NCBI GenBank assembly: GCA_910575625.1
Contig: CAJTFD010000002.1
Span: forward strand, 248,001-312,000
Direction: 5' to 3'
DNA from: Clostridia bacterium
GTDB taxonomy: Bacteria > Bacillota > Clostridia > Lachnospirales > Lachnospiraceae
Length of the DNA: 64,000 nucleotides
Both the position numbers and the translations under genes were made by a program. The notes under the pieces are model-generated. The model did not search any database. It had not been told where the DNA came from and worked only from the letters and a program-made list of their open reading frames with translations. Of the stretch, positions 15,012-23,557 are shown one piece after another (within the stretch, counting starts at the first letter, position 1; the number at the start of each line of letters is the position of its first letter).

Positions 15012-15635
15012 ATGGATAACAATAAAAGAAAATTAACAGAAAAAGAATTGAAACGTAAAAATGACTTTGAAAAATTAAGCTCTGAAATGCAACAAAAAGG
15101 ATATAAAATGAAGAATGTGGTTATCAATACGCAAAAAGCAAAGTATTTATCTCTTTTAGTCATGTTTCCGTTTATGGCTTTAGTATTTTGGATGTACTAT
15201 CATGTGAATGGTTTTGATCTGGATTGTCTTTCGTGGGGATTTCTTGTAGCATTGATCGTGCTTATTTCATGTCTGATCATTCTGCATGAGCTAATACATG
15301 GAATTACCTGGGCGATTTTTGCAAAAAATCATTTTCATGCGATTGGTTTCGGAATTATTTGGAATAGTTTTTCTCCATACTGCACTTGTTCAAATCCGCT
15401 GAAAAAATGGCAATATCTCTTGGGGGTTGCTATGCCTACATTAGTTTTAGGAGGTGGTGGTGCAGTGGCGGCGGAGATGACAGATCAGTTACTGCTGTTT
15501 TTGGCGGCAGAATACATGATCTTATCAGGCGGCGGAGATTTTCAACTTATACTGAGAAGTATATTAACTGATAAGCGAGAAAGTGTGTATTGCGACCATC
15601 CTTACGAATGTGGTTTTGTGGTTTTTGAGAAATAA
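15012..15635 (+). CDS. DUF3267-type membrane protein with HExxH zincin motif
   Basis: A 207-residue protein with a charged N-terminal helix, membrane segments near residues 45-70 and 75-95, then ILHELIHGITWAIF, an HExxH zinc-protease-type motif inside a hydrophobic helix, and two more hydrophobic stretches. This is the layout of DUF3267, proposed to be an intramembrane zincin. The substrate is unknown. AGAGGAATCATCT precedes ATG 15012. It lies in the AT-rich island with other accessory genes. Low GC compared with the flanks suggests transfer. Confidence 0.75.
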   Translation: MDNNKRKLTEKELKRKNDFEKLSSEMQQKGYKMKNVVINTQKAKYLSLLVMFPFMALVFWMYYHVNGFDLDCLSWGFLVALIVLISCLIILHELIHGITWAIFAKNHFHAIGFGIIWNSFSPYCTCSNPLKKWQYLLGVAMPTLVLGGGGAVAAEMTDQLLLFLAAEYMILSGGGDFQLILRSILTDKRESVYCDHPYECGFVVFEK

Positions 15636-15712
15636 GAACTAATACTACAAATTTCTGCTTGTAGGATATAGAGGCCAAAAGAAAATTGAATAACCGTCGT
15701 ACATACAGAACG

Positions 15713-15766
15713 GCACACCAAGACAGGAGATCAAGAAACGGTTTCCTGTCTTGGTGTGCTCATTTT
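15713..15766 (+). terminator. Strong hairpin terminator, probably bidirectional
   Basis: A 16-bp stem, GCACACCAAGACAGGA (15713-15728) with its exact complement at 15744-15759, followed by TCATTTTT. Confidence 0.75.
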
Positions 15767-15790
15767 TGGTATTTTGAAAAATCACCAGTA

Positions 15791-16060
15791 TCATGCCGTG
15801 CAATGGGGATAGAAAGAAATTTCCTCCCCCTTTACCAGCAACAGCATGATCTCATCAACCGAAACATGATCTACAACGGAGCCGCGATATTTGCGCTCAG
15901 CCTCTTTCCCATTGTGGATAAAAGTGATATAGTCCGCAATCTTTTCAGCCCATTTTGTTGTTGTGTTTTTGTATGCTCTTGTTAAGGGAAGATACATTAA
16001 GAGCAACGGAGGTATTATCGTGCCCAGAGAATGGCAATGTTTCAAGAATGTCGGTTTCAT
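15791..16060 (-). pseudogene. Possible C-terminal remnant of an ABC transporter ATPase
   Basis: The reverse frame contains AEKIADYITFIHNGK, which resembles the post-switch segment of ABC-2-type ATPases (the usual text is close to LEKIADYITFIHNGK), and ends in VDEIMLLLVKGEE, similar to their C-terminal end. Walker motifs, signature and the permease are all missing, so this would be a decayed gene. It starts with no ribosome site. The identification rests on my memory of the family and is tentative. Confidence 0.4.
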
Positions 16061-16136
16061 TTTCTCCTCGTTTGTGCTAAAATGGACCTATCTGCGCAGG
16101 CAGACATTATTTACCGGAAAGAGGAGGCGTTATCTT

Positions 16137-16718
16137 TTGATCACAAGAGAAGATGCATTAAAGCTATTGAAGAAATACAACCAGGAACCCTTCCACTTAC
16201 AGCACGCGTTCACCGTCGAGGGCGTGATGCGCTGGTACGCCGGGGAATTGGGCTATGGGAGCGAAGAGGAGTACTGGGGCCTTGTGGGCCTGCTCCACGA
16301 CATTGATTTTGAAAAATATCCCGACGAGCATTGCCAAAAAGCCCCCGAGCTGCTCCGGGAGGGCGGCGTGGATGAGGACATGATCTACTCGATCTGCTCC
16401 CACGGCTACGGGCTCTGTTCAGACTTAAAACCGGAAAAAGAGATGGAGAAAGTATTGTTCGCCGCGGACGAGCTGACCGGCCTGATCTGGTCAGCGGCCC
16501 TGATGCGCCCGTCCAAGAGCGTGATGGATATGGAGGTCAAGAGCCTCAAGAAAAAATTCAAGGACAAACGTTTTGCCGCGGGCTGTTCCCGGGATGTGAT
16601 CCGTCAGGGGGCCGAGATGCTGGGCTGGGAGCTGGACACATTATTTGAAAAGACCATCCTGGCCATGCGTGACTGCGAGGATGGCGTAAAACAGACTATG
16701 GAACAGGCAGGCGCCTAA
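16137..16718 (+). CDS. HD-domain hydrolase
   Basis: A 193-residue metal-dependent phosphohydrolase of the HD superfamily: the first histidine is in FHLQHAFTVEGVMRW, the HD pair in GLLHDIDFEKYPDEH and later histidine in SICSHGYG. Related proteins are annotated as HDIG-type hydrolases acting on nucleotides; the substrate is unknown. I start it at TTG 16137 (MITREDALKLLKKYN) because GAGGAGGCG lies 7 nt upstream and the family begins there; the open frame extends further back to 15963 without a ribosome site. Normal GC returns at this gene, which marks the end of the AT-rich island. Confidence 0.82.
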   Translation: MITREDALKLLKKYNQEPFHLQHAFTVEGVMRWYAGELGYGSEEEYWGLVGLLHDIDFEKYPDEHCQKAPELLREGGVDEDMIYSICSHGYGLCSDLKPEKEMEKVLFAADELTGLIWSAALMRPSKSVMDMEVKSLKKKFKDKRFAAGCSRDVIRQGAEMLGWELDTLFEKTILAMRDCEDGVKQTMEQAGA

Positions 16719-16749
16719 AAGGGATCAAAATAACTTAAAGGGACTTAAT

Positions 16750-17385
16750 ATGACTAAAGAAGAATTAGCAATAGAGATCATCGATCGGCTCAAAGAAGAA
16801 TACCCAGACGCAGACTGCACCTTGGATTACGACCAGGCTTGGAAGCTCTTGGTCAGCGTCCGCCTGGCTGCCCAGTGCACCGATGCCCGGGTCAACGTAG
16901 TGGTGGAAGAGCTGTATGCGAAATACCCGTCCGTAGATGCTCTGGCCGAGGCGGACGTGGCGGACATCGAGCAGATCGTGCGCCCCTGCGGACTGGGCAA
17001 GAGCAAGGCGCGGGATATCAGCGCGTGCATGAAGACCTTAAAGGAGAAATACGGCGGGAATGTCCCCCGGGATTTTAAAGCATTGCTGGACCTGCCCGGG
17101 GTGGGCCGCAAGAGCGCAAACCTGATCATGGGGGATGTGTTCGGGGAACCGGCCATCGTGACCGATACCCACTGCATCCGCCTGACCAACCGCATGGGAC
17201 TGGTGGATCAGATCAAAGACCCGAAAAAAGTGGAGATGGCCCTGTGGAAGATCATTCCCCCCGAGGAGGGGAACGACTTCTGCCACCGCCTGGTGAACCA
17301 CGGGCGGGAAGTCTGTACAGCACGGACCGCACCCTATTGTGACCGATGCTGTCTGGAGGACATCTGTGAAAAGAACGGCGTTTAA
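16750..17385 (+). CDS. nth: Endonuclease III (DNA glycosylase/AP lyase)
   Basis: A 211-residue base-excision repair enzyme that removes oxidised pyrimidines and cuts at abasic sites. The helix-hairpin-helix LPGVGRKSANLIMG carries the catalytic lysine, and VTDTHCIRLTNR the conserved aspartate region. The C-terminal [4Fe-4S] motif reads CTARTAPYCDRCCLEDIC, with seven residues between the first two cysteines instead of the six of the E. coli enzyme. It lies 31 nt ahead of cobA-hemD and probably shares its transcript; the usual upstream haem genes are not there. Confidence 0.93.
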   Translation: MTKEELAIEIIDRLKEEYPDADCTLDYDQAWKLLVSVRLAAQCTDARVNVVVEELYAKYPSVDALAEADVADIEQIVRPCGLGKSKARDISACMKTLKEKYGGNVPRDFKALLDLPGVGRKSANLIMGDVFGEPAIVTDTHCIRLTNRMGLVDQIKDPKKVEMALWKIIPPEEGNDFCHRLVNHGREVCTARTAPYCDRCCLEDICEKNGV

Positions 17386-17416
17386 TATAATATAAAGTAA
17401 TAGGAAAGGAGACATT

Positions 17417-18937
17417 ATGAGCGAGCAAAGAGTCGGCAAGGTATGGCTGGTGGGCGCAGGCCCGGGCGATATCGGGCTTTTCACCCGGAAAGGGATGGAA
17501 GTCTTAGAACAGGCCCAAGTGGTGGTCTACGACAGCCTGGTGGGCCAGGGCGTCCTCTCCCAGATCCCGGAACAGGTCAGGAAGATCTACGTGGGCAAAC
17601 GCTCCGCGAACCATACAATGCCCCAGGAGCAGATCAACCAAGTCTTATTGGAGGAGGCACAAAAAGGTTTTCGTGTGGTGCGCTTAAAAGGCGGCGATCC
17701 CTTTTTATTCGGACGCGGCGGCGAGGAACTGGAGCTTTTGGAAGAGCACGGCATCCCTTTCGAGATCGTGCCGGGGGTCACATCGCCCCTTGCAGTCCCC
17801 GCCTACAACGGCATCCCCGTAACACACCGGGATTACTGTTCTTCGGTACACATCATCACCGGACACCGGCGGGCGGGCCAGGAATATGACATTGATTTCG
17901 AGGCGTTGGTCCGGACAAAAGGGACGCTGGTGTTCCTTATGGGCGTGGCAGCCCTGCCGGATATCTGTAAAGGTCTCTTGGACGGCGGGATGGATCCGTC
18001 CATGCCTGCAGCCATCCTACAACAGGGCACCACCGCCGGACAGAAACGGATCGTGGCCACAGTCTCCACCCTGCCCAGGGAAGTAGAGCGGCAGGGGATC
18101 ACACCGCCGGCCGTGATCGTGGTCGGGCAGGTATGCGCCCTGGCAGACCGTTTTGCCTGGTATGAGAGACTGCCGCTGGCCGGGCAGAAGATCGTTGTGA
18201 CCCGTCCCCGGGACTTAAGTTCCGTGATGGCCGCAAAACTGCGCCGCCAGGGCGCGGAAGTGCTGGAACTGCCCGCGATCGCCACAAAGCCGGTGGAGGA
18301 TCTGCATCAATTGGAGAAAGCCTGCAGCCATCTGGAAGATTTCCAGTGGATCGTATTTACCAGCCCCACAGGCGTGAAAGTATTCTTCGGGCAAATACAG
18401 GAACTGGGCGTAGATATCCGCCGTCTGGGCGGGATGTCTGTGGCCGCACTGGGCGAGGGCACGGCAAAAGAATTGAAAAAGAGAGGCATCTTCCCAGATC
18501 TGATGCCGGAGGTATTTGAGGGGGAAGCCCTGGGCCATGCGCTGGCAAAAGAAGCATCGGCCGGTGAACATATCTTCATCCCCCGGGCCAGCAAAGGAAA
18601 TCCCCGATTGGTGGAGATCCTTGAGGAGGCGGATCTTGTGGTGGAAGAAGTGCACACGTATGATACGATCTATGAGGCCCAGGATGTGATCGACTTAAAC
18701 AATGAATTTGAAAACGGGACCATTGACTGTGCGGTATTTACCAGCTCCTCATCCGTGCGCGGGTTCTCCAAAGCCCTGCCGGAGCTGGATCTTTCAAAAG
18801 TGCGGGCGGCCTGTATCGGAAGACAGACCAGGGCCGCCGCAGATAAATTAGGTATGCAGACATACATGGCGGACAGAGCGACCATCGACAGTGTGATCGA
18901 GCTGGTCTGCCGCATGGCAAGAGAAGGGGGAGAGTAA
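17417..18937 (+). CDS. cobA-hemD: Uroporphyrinogen-III C-methyltransferase / uroporphyrinogen-III synthase fusion
   Basis: A 506-residue fusion. The N-terminal SUMT domain (about 1-245) has VWLVGAGPGDIGLFT, YDSLVG, RLKGGDPFLFGRGGEE and VPGVTS, all methyltransferase signatures for SAM-dependent methylation at C2 and C7 to precorrin-2. The C-terminal half (about 255-506; IVVTRPRDLSSVMAAKLRRQGA onward in segments, VFTSPTGVKVFF, VFTSSSSVRGF) is HemD, which closes hydroxymethylbilane to uroporphyrinogen III. This fusion is common in Clostridia. It is followed 1 nt later by hemB. The product feeds B12 or sirohaem. Confidence 0.95.
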   Translation: MSEQRVGKVWLVGAGPGDIGLFTRKGMEVLEQAQVVVYDSLVGQGVLSQIPEQVRKIYVGKRSANHTMPQEQINQVLLEEAQKGFRVVRLKGGDPFLFGRGGEELELLEEHGIPFEIVPGVTSPLAVPAYNGIPVTHRDYCSSVHIITGHRRAGQEYDIDFEALVRTKGTLVFLMGVAALPDICKGLLDGGMDPSMPAAILQQGTTAGQKRIVATVSTLPREVERQGITPPAVIVVGQVCALADRFAWYERLPLAGQKIVVTRPRDLSSVMAAKLRRQGAEVLELPAIATKPVEDLHQLEKACSHLEDFQWIVFTSPTGVKVFFGQIQELGVDIRRLGGMSVAALGEGTAKELKKRGIFPDLMPEVFEGEALGHALAKEASAGEHIFIPRASKGNPRLVEILEEADLVVEEVHTYDTIYEAQDVIDLNNEFENGTIDCAVFTSSSSVRGFSKALPELDLSKVRAACIGRQTRAAADKLGMQTYMADRATIDSVIELVCRMAREGGE

Positions 18938-18938
18938 A

Positions 18939-19922
18939 ATGGATATGATCGTCAGGCCGAGACGGCTGCGCAAAAATCAGACCATCCGCCGGATGGTACG
19001 TGAGACCAGGGTGGACGCTGCGTCGCTGATCTACCCGATGTTCGTCATCGATGGAGAGAACATAGAGGAGGAGATCCCTGCGATGCCGGGGCAGTTCCGT
19101 TACAGCGTGGACCGGATGCCCTATGAGCTGGAGCGGTTACAAAAAGCCGGTGTGGCACAGCTGATGCTCTTTGGGATACCAGAAAAGAAGGACGAGGTGG
19201 GAAGCCAGGCCTACGCTGCGGACGGGATCGTACAGCGGGCCCTGCGGGAGGCCAAACGTCAGTTTCCGGATCTTTATTACATTACAGACGTATGTATGTG
19301 TGAATATACATCCCATGGCCACTGCGGACTGCTGCACGGTGACCAGGTGGATAACGACAGCACACTGGAACTTTTGGCAAAGACCGCCCTGTCCCACGTG
19401 CAGGCCGGGGCGGACATGGTGGCTCCCTCCGATATGATGGACGGGCGCATCCGCGCCATCCGCACGCTCTTAGACCAGAACGGATATGAGGACACACCGA
19501 TCATGTCCTACGCAGTCAAATATGCCTCCGCTTTTTACGGCCCCTTCAGGGATGCGGCGGGATCCGCTCCGTCCTTCGGTGACCGCAAGGGCTACCAGAT
19601 GGATCCCCACAACCGTCGGGAGGGGATGAAGGAAGCGCTGCTGGATCTGCAGGAAGGGGCGGATATCCTCATGGTCAAACCCGCCCTGTCCTACCTGGAT
19701 GTGCTCTCGGATGTGAAAAAGGCGACCCACGTCCCGGTGGCAGCTTACAGCGTCAGCGGCGAGTATTCCATGGTGAAAGCGGCGGCAAAAGCCGGTTTCA
19801 TAGACGAGGATCAGATCATCTGCGAGATGGCCGTCAGCACATACCGGGCCGGTGCGGATATCTATCTGACCTATTTTGCAAAAGAACTGGCAGGTTTTAT
19901 CCGGGAAGGGAGGATCGGATAG
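18939..19922 (+). CDS. hemB: Delta-aminolevulinic acid dehydratase (porphobilinogen synthase)
   Basis: A 327-residue enzyme that condenses two 5-aminolevulinate to porphobilinogen. The cysteine-rich metal site DVCMCEYTSHGHCG marks the zinc type; the two active-site lysines are in SYAVKYASAFYGPF and LMVKPALSYLD. The allosteric-site part RKGYQMDP is also visible. It lies between cobA-hemD and hemL with overlaps of at most a base or two, so the three genes form one tight operon for the start of tetrapyrrole synthesis. Confidence 0.96.
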   Translation: MDMIVRPRRLRKNQTIRRMVRETRVDAASLIYPMFVIDGENIEEEIPAMPGQFRYSVDRMPYELERLQKAGVAQLMLFGIPEKKDEVGSQAYAADGIVQRALREAKRQFPDLYYITDVCMCEYTSHGHCGLLHGDQVDNDSTLELLAKTALSHVQAGADMVAPSDMMDGRIRAIRTLLDQNGYEDTPIMSYAVKYASAFYGPFRDAAGSAPSFGDRKGYQMDPHNRREGMKEALLDLQEGADILMVKPALSYLDVLSDVKKATHVPVAAYSVSGEYSMVKAAAKAGFIDEDQIICEMAVSTYRAGADIYLTYFAKELAGFIREGRIG

Positions 19923-21206
19923 ATGACAGCAGAAAGATCGGAACAGTTATTTAAAAGGGCTGTTGAATGTATACCGGGCGGCGTGAACAGCCCGGTACGC
20001 GCCTACGGCGCGATCGGCATCGCACCCCGGTTTATCGCAAAGACTGCGGGCAGCCATATCTGCGACGTGGACGGCAACACTTACATCGACTACATCGATT
20101 CCTGGGGACCATGCATCCTGGGACACAACGACGAGCGGATCAGGGATGCGGTGATAGAGGCCAGCGGCCGGGGCTTAAGTTTCGGGTGTGCCACCGAGAT
20201 CGAGGTGGAGATGGCGGAATTCATCTGCCGGCATATCCCATCCATTGAGATGATCCGCATGGTCAATTCCGGTACGGAGGCGGTCATGAGCGCACTGCGG
20301 GCGGCCAGGGGATTTACCGGGCGGCAAAAAGTCATCAAATTCGCGGGATGCTACCACGGGCACAGCGATGCCATGTTGGTCAGCGCCGGATCCGGTGTGA
20401 TGTCCAGCGGCGTACCGGACAGCGCCGGGGTCACGCCGGGCTGCACCAGGGATACCATGACCGCCGTCTACAATGACCTAAAGAGCGTGGAACAGCTGCT
20501 GGAAGAAAATCCGGGCCAGGTGGCGGCTGTGATCGTGGAGCCGGTGGGGGCCAACATGGGCGTGGTGCTGCCGGACAGGGATTTCCTTCCGGGACTGCGC
20601 AGTCTCTGCGACAAACACCAGACGCTGCTCATATTTGACGAGGTGATCACCGGGTTCCGTCTGGGCTTTACCGGGGCGCAGGGATATTACGGCGTGACGC
20701 CGGACCTGACCACCTACGGGAAGATCATCGGGGCCGGAATGCCGGTGGGCGCGTATGGCGGGCGCAGGGACGTGATGGAGATGGTGGCCCCCGCCGGGCC
20801 TGTGTACCAGGCCGGGACTTTAAGCGGCAATCCCATCGCCATGGCGGCAGGGCTGACACAGCTTAAGATCCTGCAGTCTGAGCCGGAGATCTATCAGAAG
20901 CTGGCGGATATGGGCGAGCGGCTCTACGGACAGATGAAAGATCATATCAGAGAACATCAGATCCCCTGTCAGGTGAATCATATCCAGTCTCTGGGATGCC
21001 TGTTCTTCACAGCTGAGCCGGTCACAGACTACGCCAGCGCAAAGACGGCTGATACAGCCCAGTATGCAAAATATTTTAAACATATGTTAAAGTCCGGCAT
21101 CCATCTCGCACCGGCCCAGTTTGAAGCGATGTTTTTGTCAGCGGCCCATACGGAGGAGGACCTGCAGGCCACTTGTGAAGCCATTAAAATGTTTTTTAAA
21201 GAATGA
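19923..21206 (+). CDS. hemL: Glutamate-1-semialdehyde 2,1-aminomutase
   Basis: A 427-residue fold-type I PLP enzyme that turns glutamate-1-semialdehyde into 5-aminolevulinate. Visible are PGGVNSPVRAYG at the N terminus, VNSGTEAVMSALRAAR, the aspartate motif LLIFDEVITGFR and the PLP lysine in YGKIIGAGMPVGAYGGR. It starts directly after the hemB stop. Presence of hemL implies the glutamyl-tRNA route, yet hemA and hemC are not in this cluster. Confidence 0.96.
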   Translation: MTAERSEQLFKRAVECIPGGVNSPVRAYGAIGIAPRFIAKTAGSHICDVDGNTYIDYIDSWGPCILGHNDERIRDAVIEASGRGLSFGCATEIEVEMAEFICRHIPSIEMIRMVNSGTEAVMSALRAARGFTGRQKVIKFAGCYHGHSDAMLVSAGSGVMSSGVPDSAGVTPGCTRDTMTAVYNDLKSVEQLLEENPGQVAAVIVEPVGANMGVVLPDRDFLPGLRSLCDKHQTLLIFDEVITGFRLGFTGAQGYYGVTPDLTTYGKIIGAGMPVGAYGGRRDVMEMVAPAGPVYQAGTLSGNPIAMAAGLTQLKILQSEPEIYQKLADMGERLYGQMKDHIREHQIPCQVNHIQSLGCLFFTAEPVTDYASAKTADTAQYAKYFKHMLKSGIHLAPAQFEAMFLSAAHTEEDLQATCEAIKMFFKE

Positions 21207-21219
21207 TCAGGAGGGAATC

Positions 21220-22278
21220 ATGGATAAAGAAAAATATGTGGCCTATGTAGGCACGTATACCCACGGGAACAGCAAAGGCATCCATATCTACGATGTGGAT
21301 ATGGAAGAGGGTATCTTGTCCGAACGCTGTGAGGTCAAGGTGAGCAATTCTTCCTATGTGACACGCTCCAAGAACGGAAAATATCTCTATTCGATCGAGG
21401 ATGAGGGAGTGGCCGTATTCGCCGTGGATCCGGCCGGGAATCTGGAGCGCATCAACAGGGTGAGCATCAACGGCATGCGCGGCTGCTTCCTGTCCCTGGA
21501 CCAGGAGGGGAAATACCTGTACGTGGCGGGCTACCACGACGGAAAAGTCACCGTGGTGCGCACGCACCCGGACGGGAGCCTGGGTGATGTCATGGACGGC
21601 GTGTTCCACAGAGGCCTGGGCAGCGTGGCCGAGCGGAATTTCCGGCCTCATGTAAACTGCGTGCGCCCCACACCGGACAACAAATACATCTGTGCAGTGG
21701 ACAACGGGATCGATCAGGTAAAACTCTACAGCATCGACAGATGGCAGAATAAATTGCGCCTGGTGGACGTCCTGCGCTGTAAACGGGAATCCGGTCCCAG
21801 GATCATCCGTTTCAGCGCCAATGGGAGATTTGCCTATCTGCTGTTTGAGCTGAGCAATGAGATCAATGTGTACAGCTACGATGGAGAGGGGAAAAATCCC
21901 CAGTTCGAACTGCTGCAGACTGTGAGCACACTCTCCGACGAACTGGATGAATTACACGACGCGGCTTCCGGCCTGGCTCTGGCGCCGGACGGAAAGCATC
22001 TGTTCTGTTCCACAGCCGGGGATAATTCCGTGGCCATGTACGAGGTCGATGAGGAGACCGGGCTGCTCACAAAAAAATTAGCCCTGCCGATCAGCGGCGA
22101 ATATCCGAAAGACCTGGCGATCTTCCCGGACTGCAGGCATCTGGCGGTAGCCAACCACGAGAGCAATACGATAACCACATTCACCATTGACTATGAGAAA
22201 AACCTTTTGATACAAAAAGGGCGTCCCCTCCATGTGGAAACGCCCAACTGCATCACATTTTCAAAGGTTGACGCATAA
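21220..22278 (+). CDS. Lactonase-family seven-bladed beta-propeller protein (6-phosphogluconolactonase type)
   Basis: A 352-residue protein starting KEKYVAYVGTYTHGNSKGIH, the hallmark start of the YbhE/Pgl-type lactonase family; blade motifs such as VNCVRPTPDNKYICAVDNG, SGLALAPDGKHLFCS and DLAIFPDCRHLAVAN repeat along the chain. Relatives hydrolyse 6-phosphogluconolactone, but many members are uncharacterised. CAGGAGGG precedes ATG 21220. It lies 13 nt behind hemL and may be cotranscribed, though there is no known link to haem synthesis. It converges on aroC with only 5 bp between the stops. Confidence 0.85.
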   Translation: MDKEKYVAYVGTYTHGNSKGIHIYDVDMEEGILSERCEVKVSNSSYVTRSKNGKYLYSIEDEGVAVFAVDPAGNLERINRVSINGMRGCFLSLDQEGKYLYVAGYHDGKVTVVRTHPDGSLGDVMDGVFHRGLGSVAERNFRPHVNCVRPTPDNKYICAVDNGIDQVKLYSIDRWQNKLRLVDVLRCKRESGPRIIRFSANGRFAYLLFELSNEINVYSYDGEGKNPQFELLQTVSTLSDELDELHDAASGLALAPDGKHLFCSTAGDNSVAMYEVDEETGLLTKKLALPISGEYPKDLAIFPDCRHLAVANHESNTITTFTIDYEKNLLIQKGRPLHVETPNCITFSKVDA

Positions 22279-22283
22279 GGATC

Positions 22284-23381
22284 TTATTTTTTCCAGATCC
22301 TCTCCAGATACTCCATGCGTGCGCCCATGCCGCATAACAATGCATCGGTCAGCACAAGTGCGGCCATAGCTTCCACCACGACCACGGCCCGGGGAACGAT
22401 GACCGGGTCGTGGCGGCCTTTGATCTCAAGATCTATATTTTTACCGTTTTTGTCGGCGGTGGACTGCGGCTGGCTGATGGAGGGCGTAGGCTTTATGTAA
22501 GCCCGCAGCAGGATCTGGCTCCCATCGCTGATCCCGCCTAAGATCCCGCCTGCGTGGTTGGAAGTCTTGGAAAGGATACCATCTCCTCCATAGGAAAAGC
22601 CATCGTTGTTCTGGCTGCCGCAGACATAAGCGGCTTTCATCCCGTCCCCGATCTCCACGGCTTTGACCGCGCCGATGGACAGCAGCGCTTTGCCTAAGTC
22701 TGCGTCCAGCTTGTCAAAGACAGGCTCCCCAAGTCCGGGCGGACAGCCCTGGATGCGGCATTCCACCACGCCGCCTGCGGAGTCTTGATCCTTTCGGCAG
22801 CGTTCCAGATATCCCTGAGCTTTATCTGCCGCCTGGGCATCCGGCATGCAAAGGGGATTCTGCAAGATCTGTGACGGGTCAAATGTCTGGATCTCAACCG
22901 GGCCGATGGAACGGCTGTATGCCTGTATCCGGATATCCAGCGTTTTCAAGATCTTGCAGGCGATGGCACCGGCCGCCACCCGTCCCAGAGTCTCCCGGCC
23001 GGAAGAACGGCCGCCGCCCCGGTAGTCCCGGAAACCGTATTTCGCATCAAAGGAATAGTCGGCGTGGCCGGGGCGGTAAGCATCGGCCAGATCACCGTAG
23101 TCCCGGGAACGCTGGTCCTTGTTTTTCACCATAAGGGAGATGGGCGTGCCGGTGGTCATCCCCTCAAAAACGCCGGAGAGGATCTCCACCTGATCAGCCT
23201 CCCTGCGGGCCGTGGCGAAGGGGCTCTGTCCGGGTTTACGCCTGTCCAAGTAGGTCTGTATATCTGAAACTGCAAGGGGGAGCCCGGCCGGACAGCCGTC
23301 GATCACGACCCCTAAGCCGGGGCCGTGGGATTCCCCCCAAGTGGTGGCACGGAATATTTTTCCAAAAGTCGAACCGCTCAT
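22284..23381 (-). CDS. aroC: Chorismate synthase
   Basis: A 365-residue FMN-dependent enzyme making chorismate from EPSP in the last step of the shikimate pathway. The family signatures GKIFRATTWGESHGPGLG at the N terminus, YRPGHADYSFDAKYGFRDY and GGGRSSGRETLGRVAAGAI are all present, with NHAGGILGGISDG later. It stands alone on the minus strand. aroB, an earlier pathway gene, is separate at 54586. Confidence 0.97.
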   Translation of the reverse strand: MSGSTFGKIFRATTWGESHGPGLGVVIDGCPAGLPLAVSDIQTYLDRRKPGQSPFATARREADQVEILSGVFEGMTTGTPISLMVKNKDQRSRDYGDLADAYRPGHADYSFDAKYGFRDYRGGGRSSGRETLGRVAAGAIACKILKTLDIRIQAYSRSIGPVEIQTFDPSQILQNPLCMPDAQAADKAQGYLERCRKDQDSAGGVVECRIQGCPPGLGEPVFDKLDADLGKALLSIGAVKAVEIGDGMKAAYVCGSQNNDGFSYGGDGILSKTSNHAGGILGGISDGSQILLRAYIKPTPSISQPQSTADKNGKNIDLEIKGRHDPVIVPRAVVVVEAMAALVLTDALLCGMGARMEYLERIWKK

Positions 23382-23485
23382 GTTTTAAGGCTTCCTTTCT
23401 TTGGTCATTTGCTATATTATAGCGAGATCCAGGAAATTTGTAAAGATAGGCCATAGACAGGAAACCCGGAACATCAGATCTTTAT

Positions 23486-23514
23486 TTGACAACCAGGCAT
23501 CTTGAACTTATAAT
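23486..23514 (+). promoter_or_regulatory. Consensus promoter of the CorA-like gene
   Basis: TTGACA (23486-23491), 17-bp spacer, TATAAT (23509-23514). Confidence 0.85.
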
Positions 23515-23557
23515 GGTAACGATCGGAAATATTCCCAGACAGAAAGGAGGGATGGTC

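Larger units (their letters stand above)
15636..16136. other. 500-bp gap with terminator and gene debris
   Basis: No intact gene is seen. The gap holds a strong hairpin (15713-15759), a minus-strand stretch resembling the end of an ABC ATPase (15791-16060) and a weak candidate promoter (TTTCAT 16055, TAAAAT 16078) for the HD gene. Confidence 0.6.
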
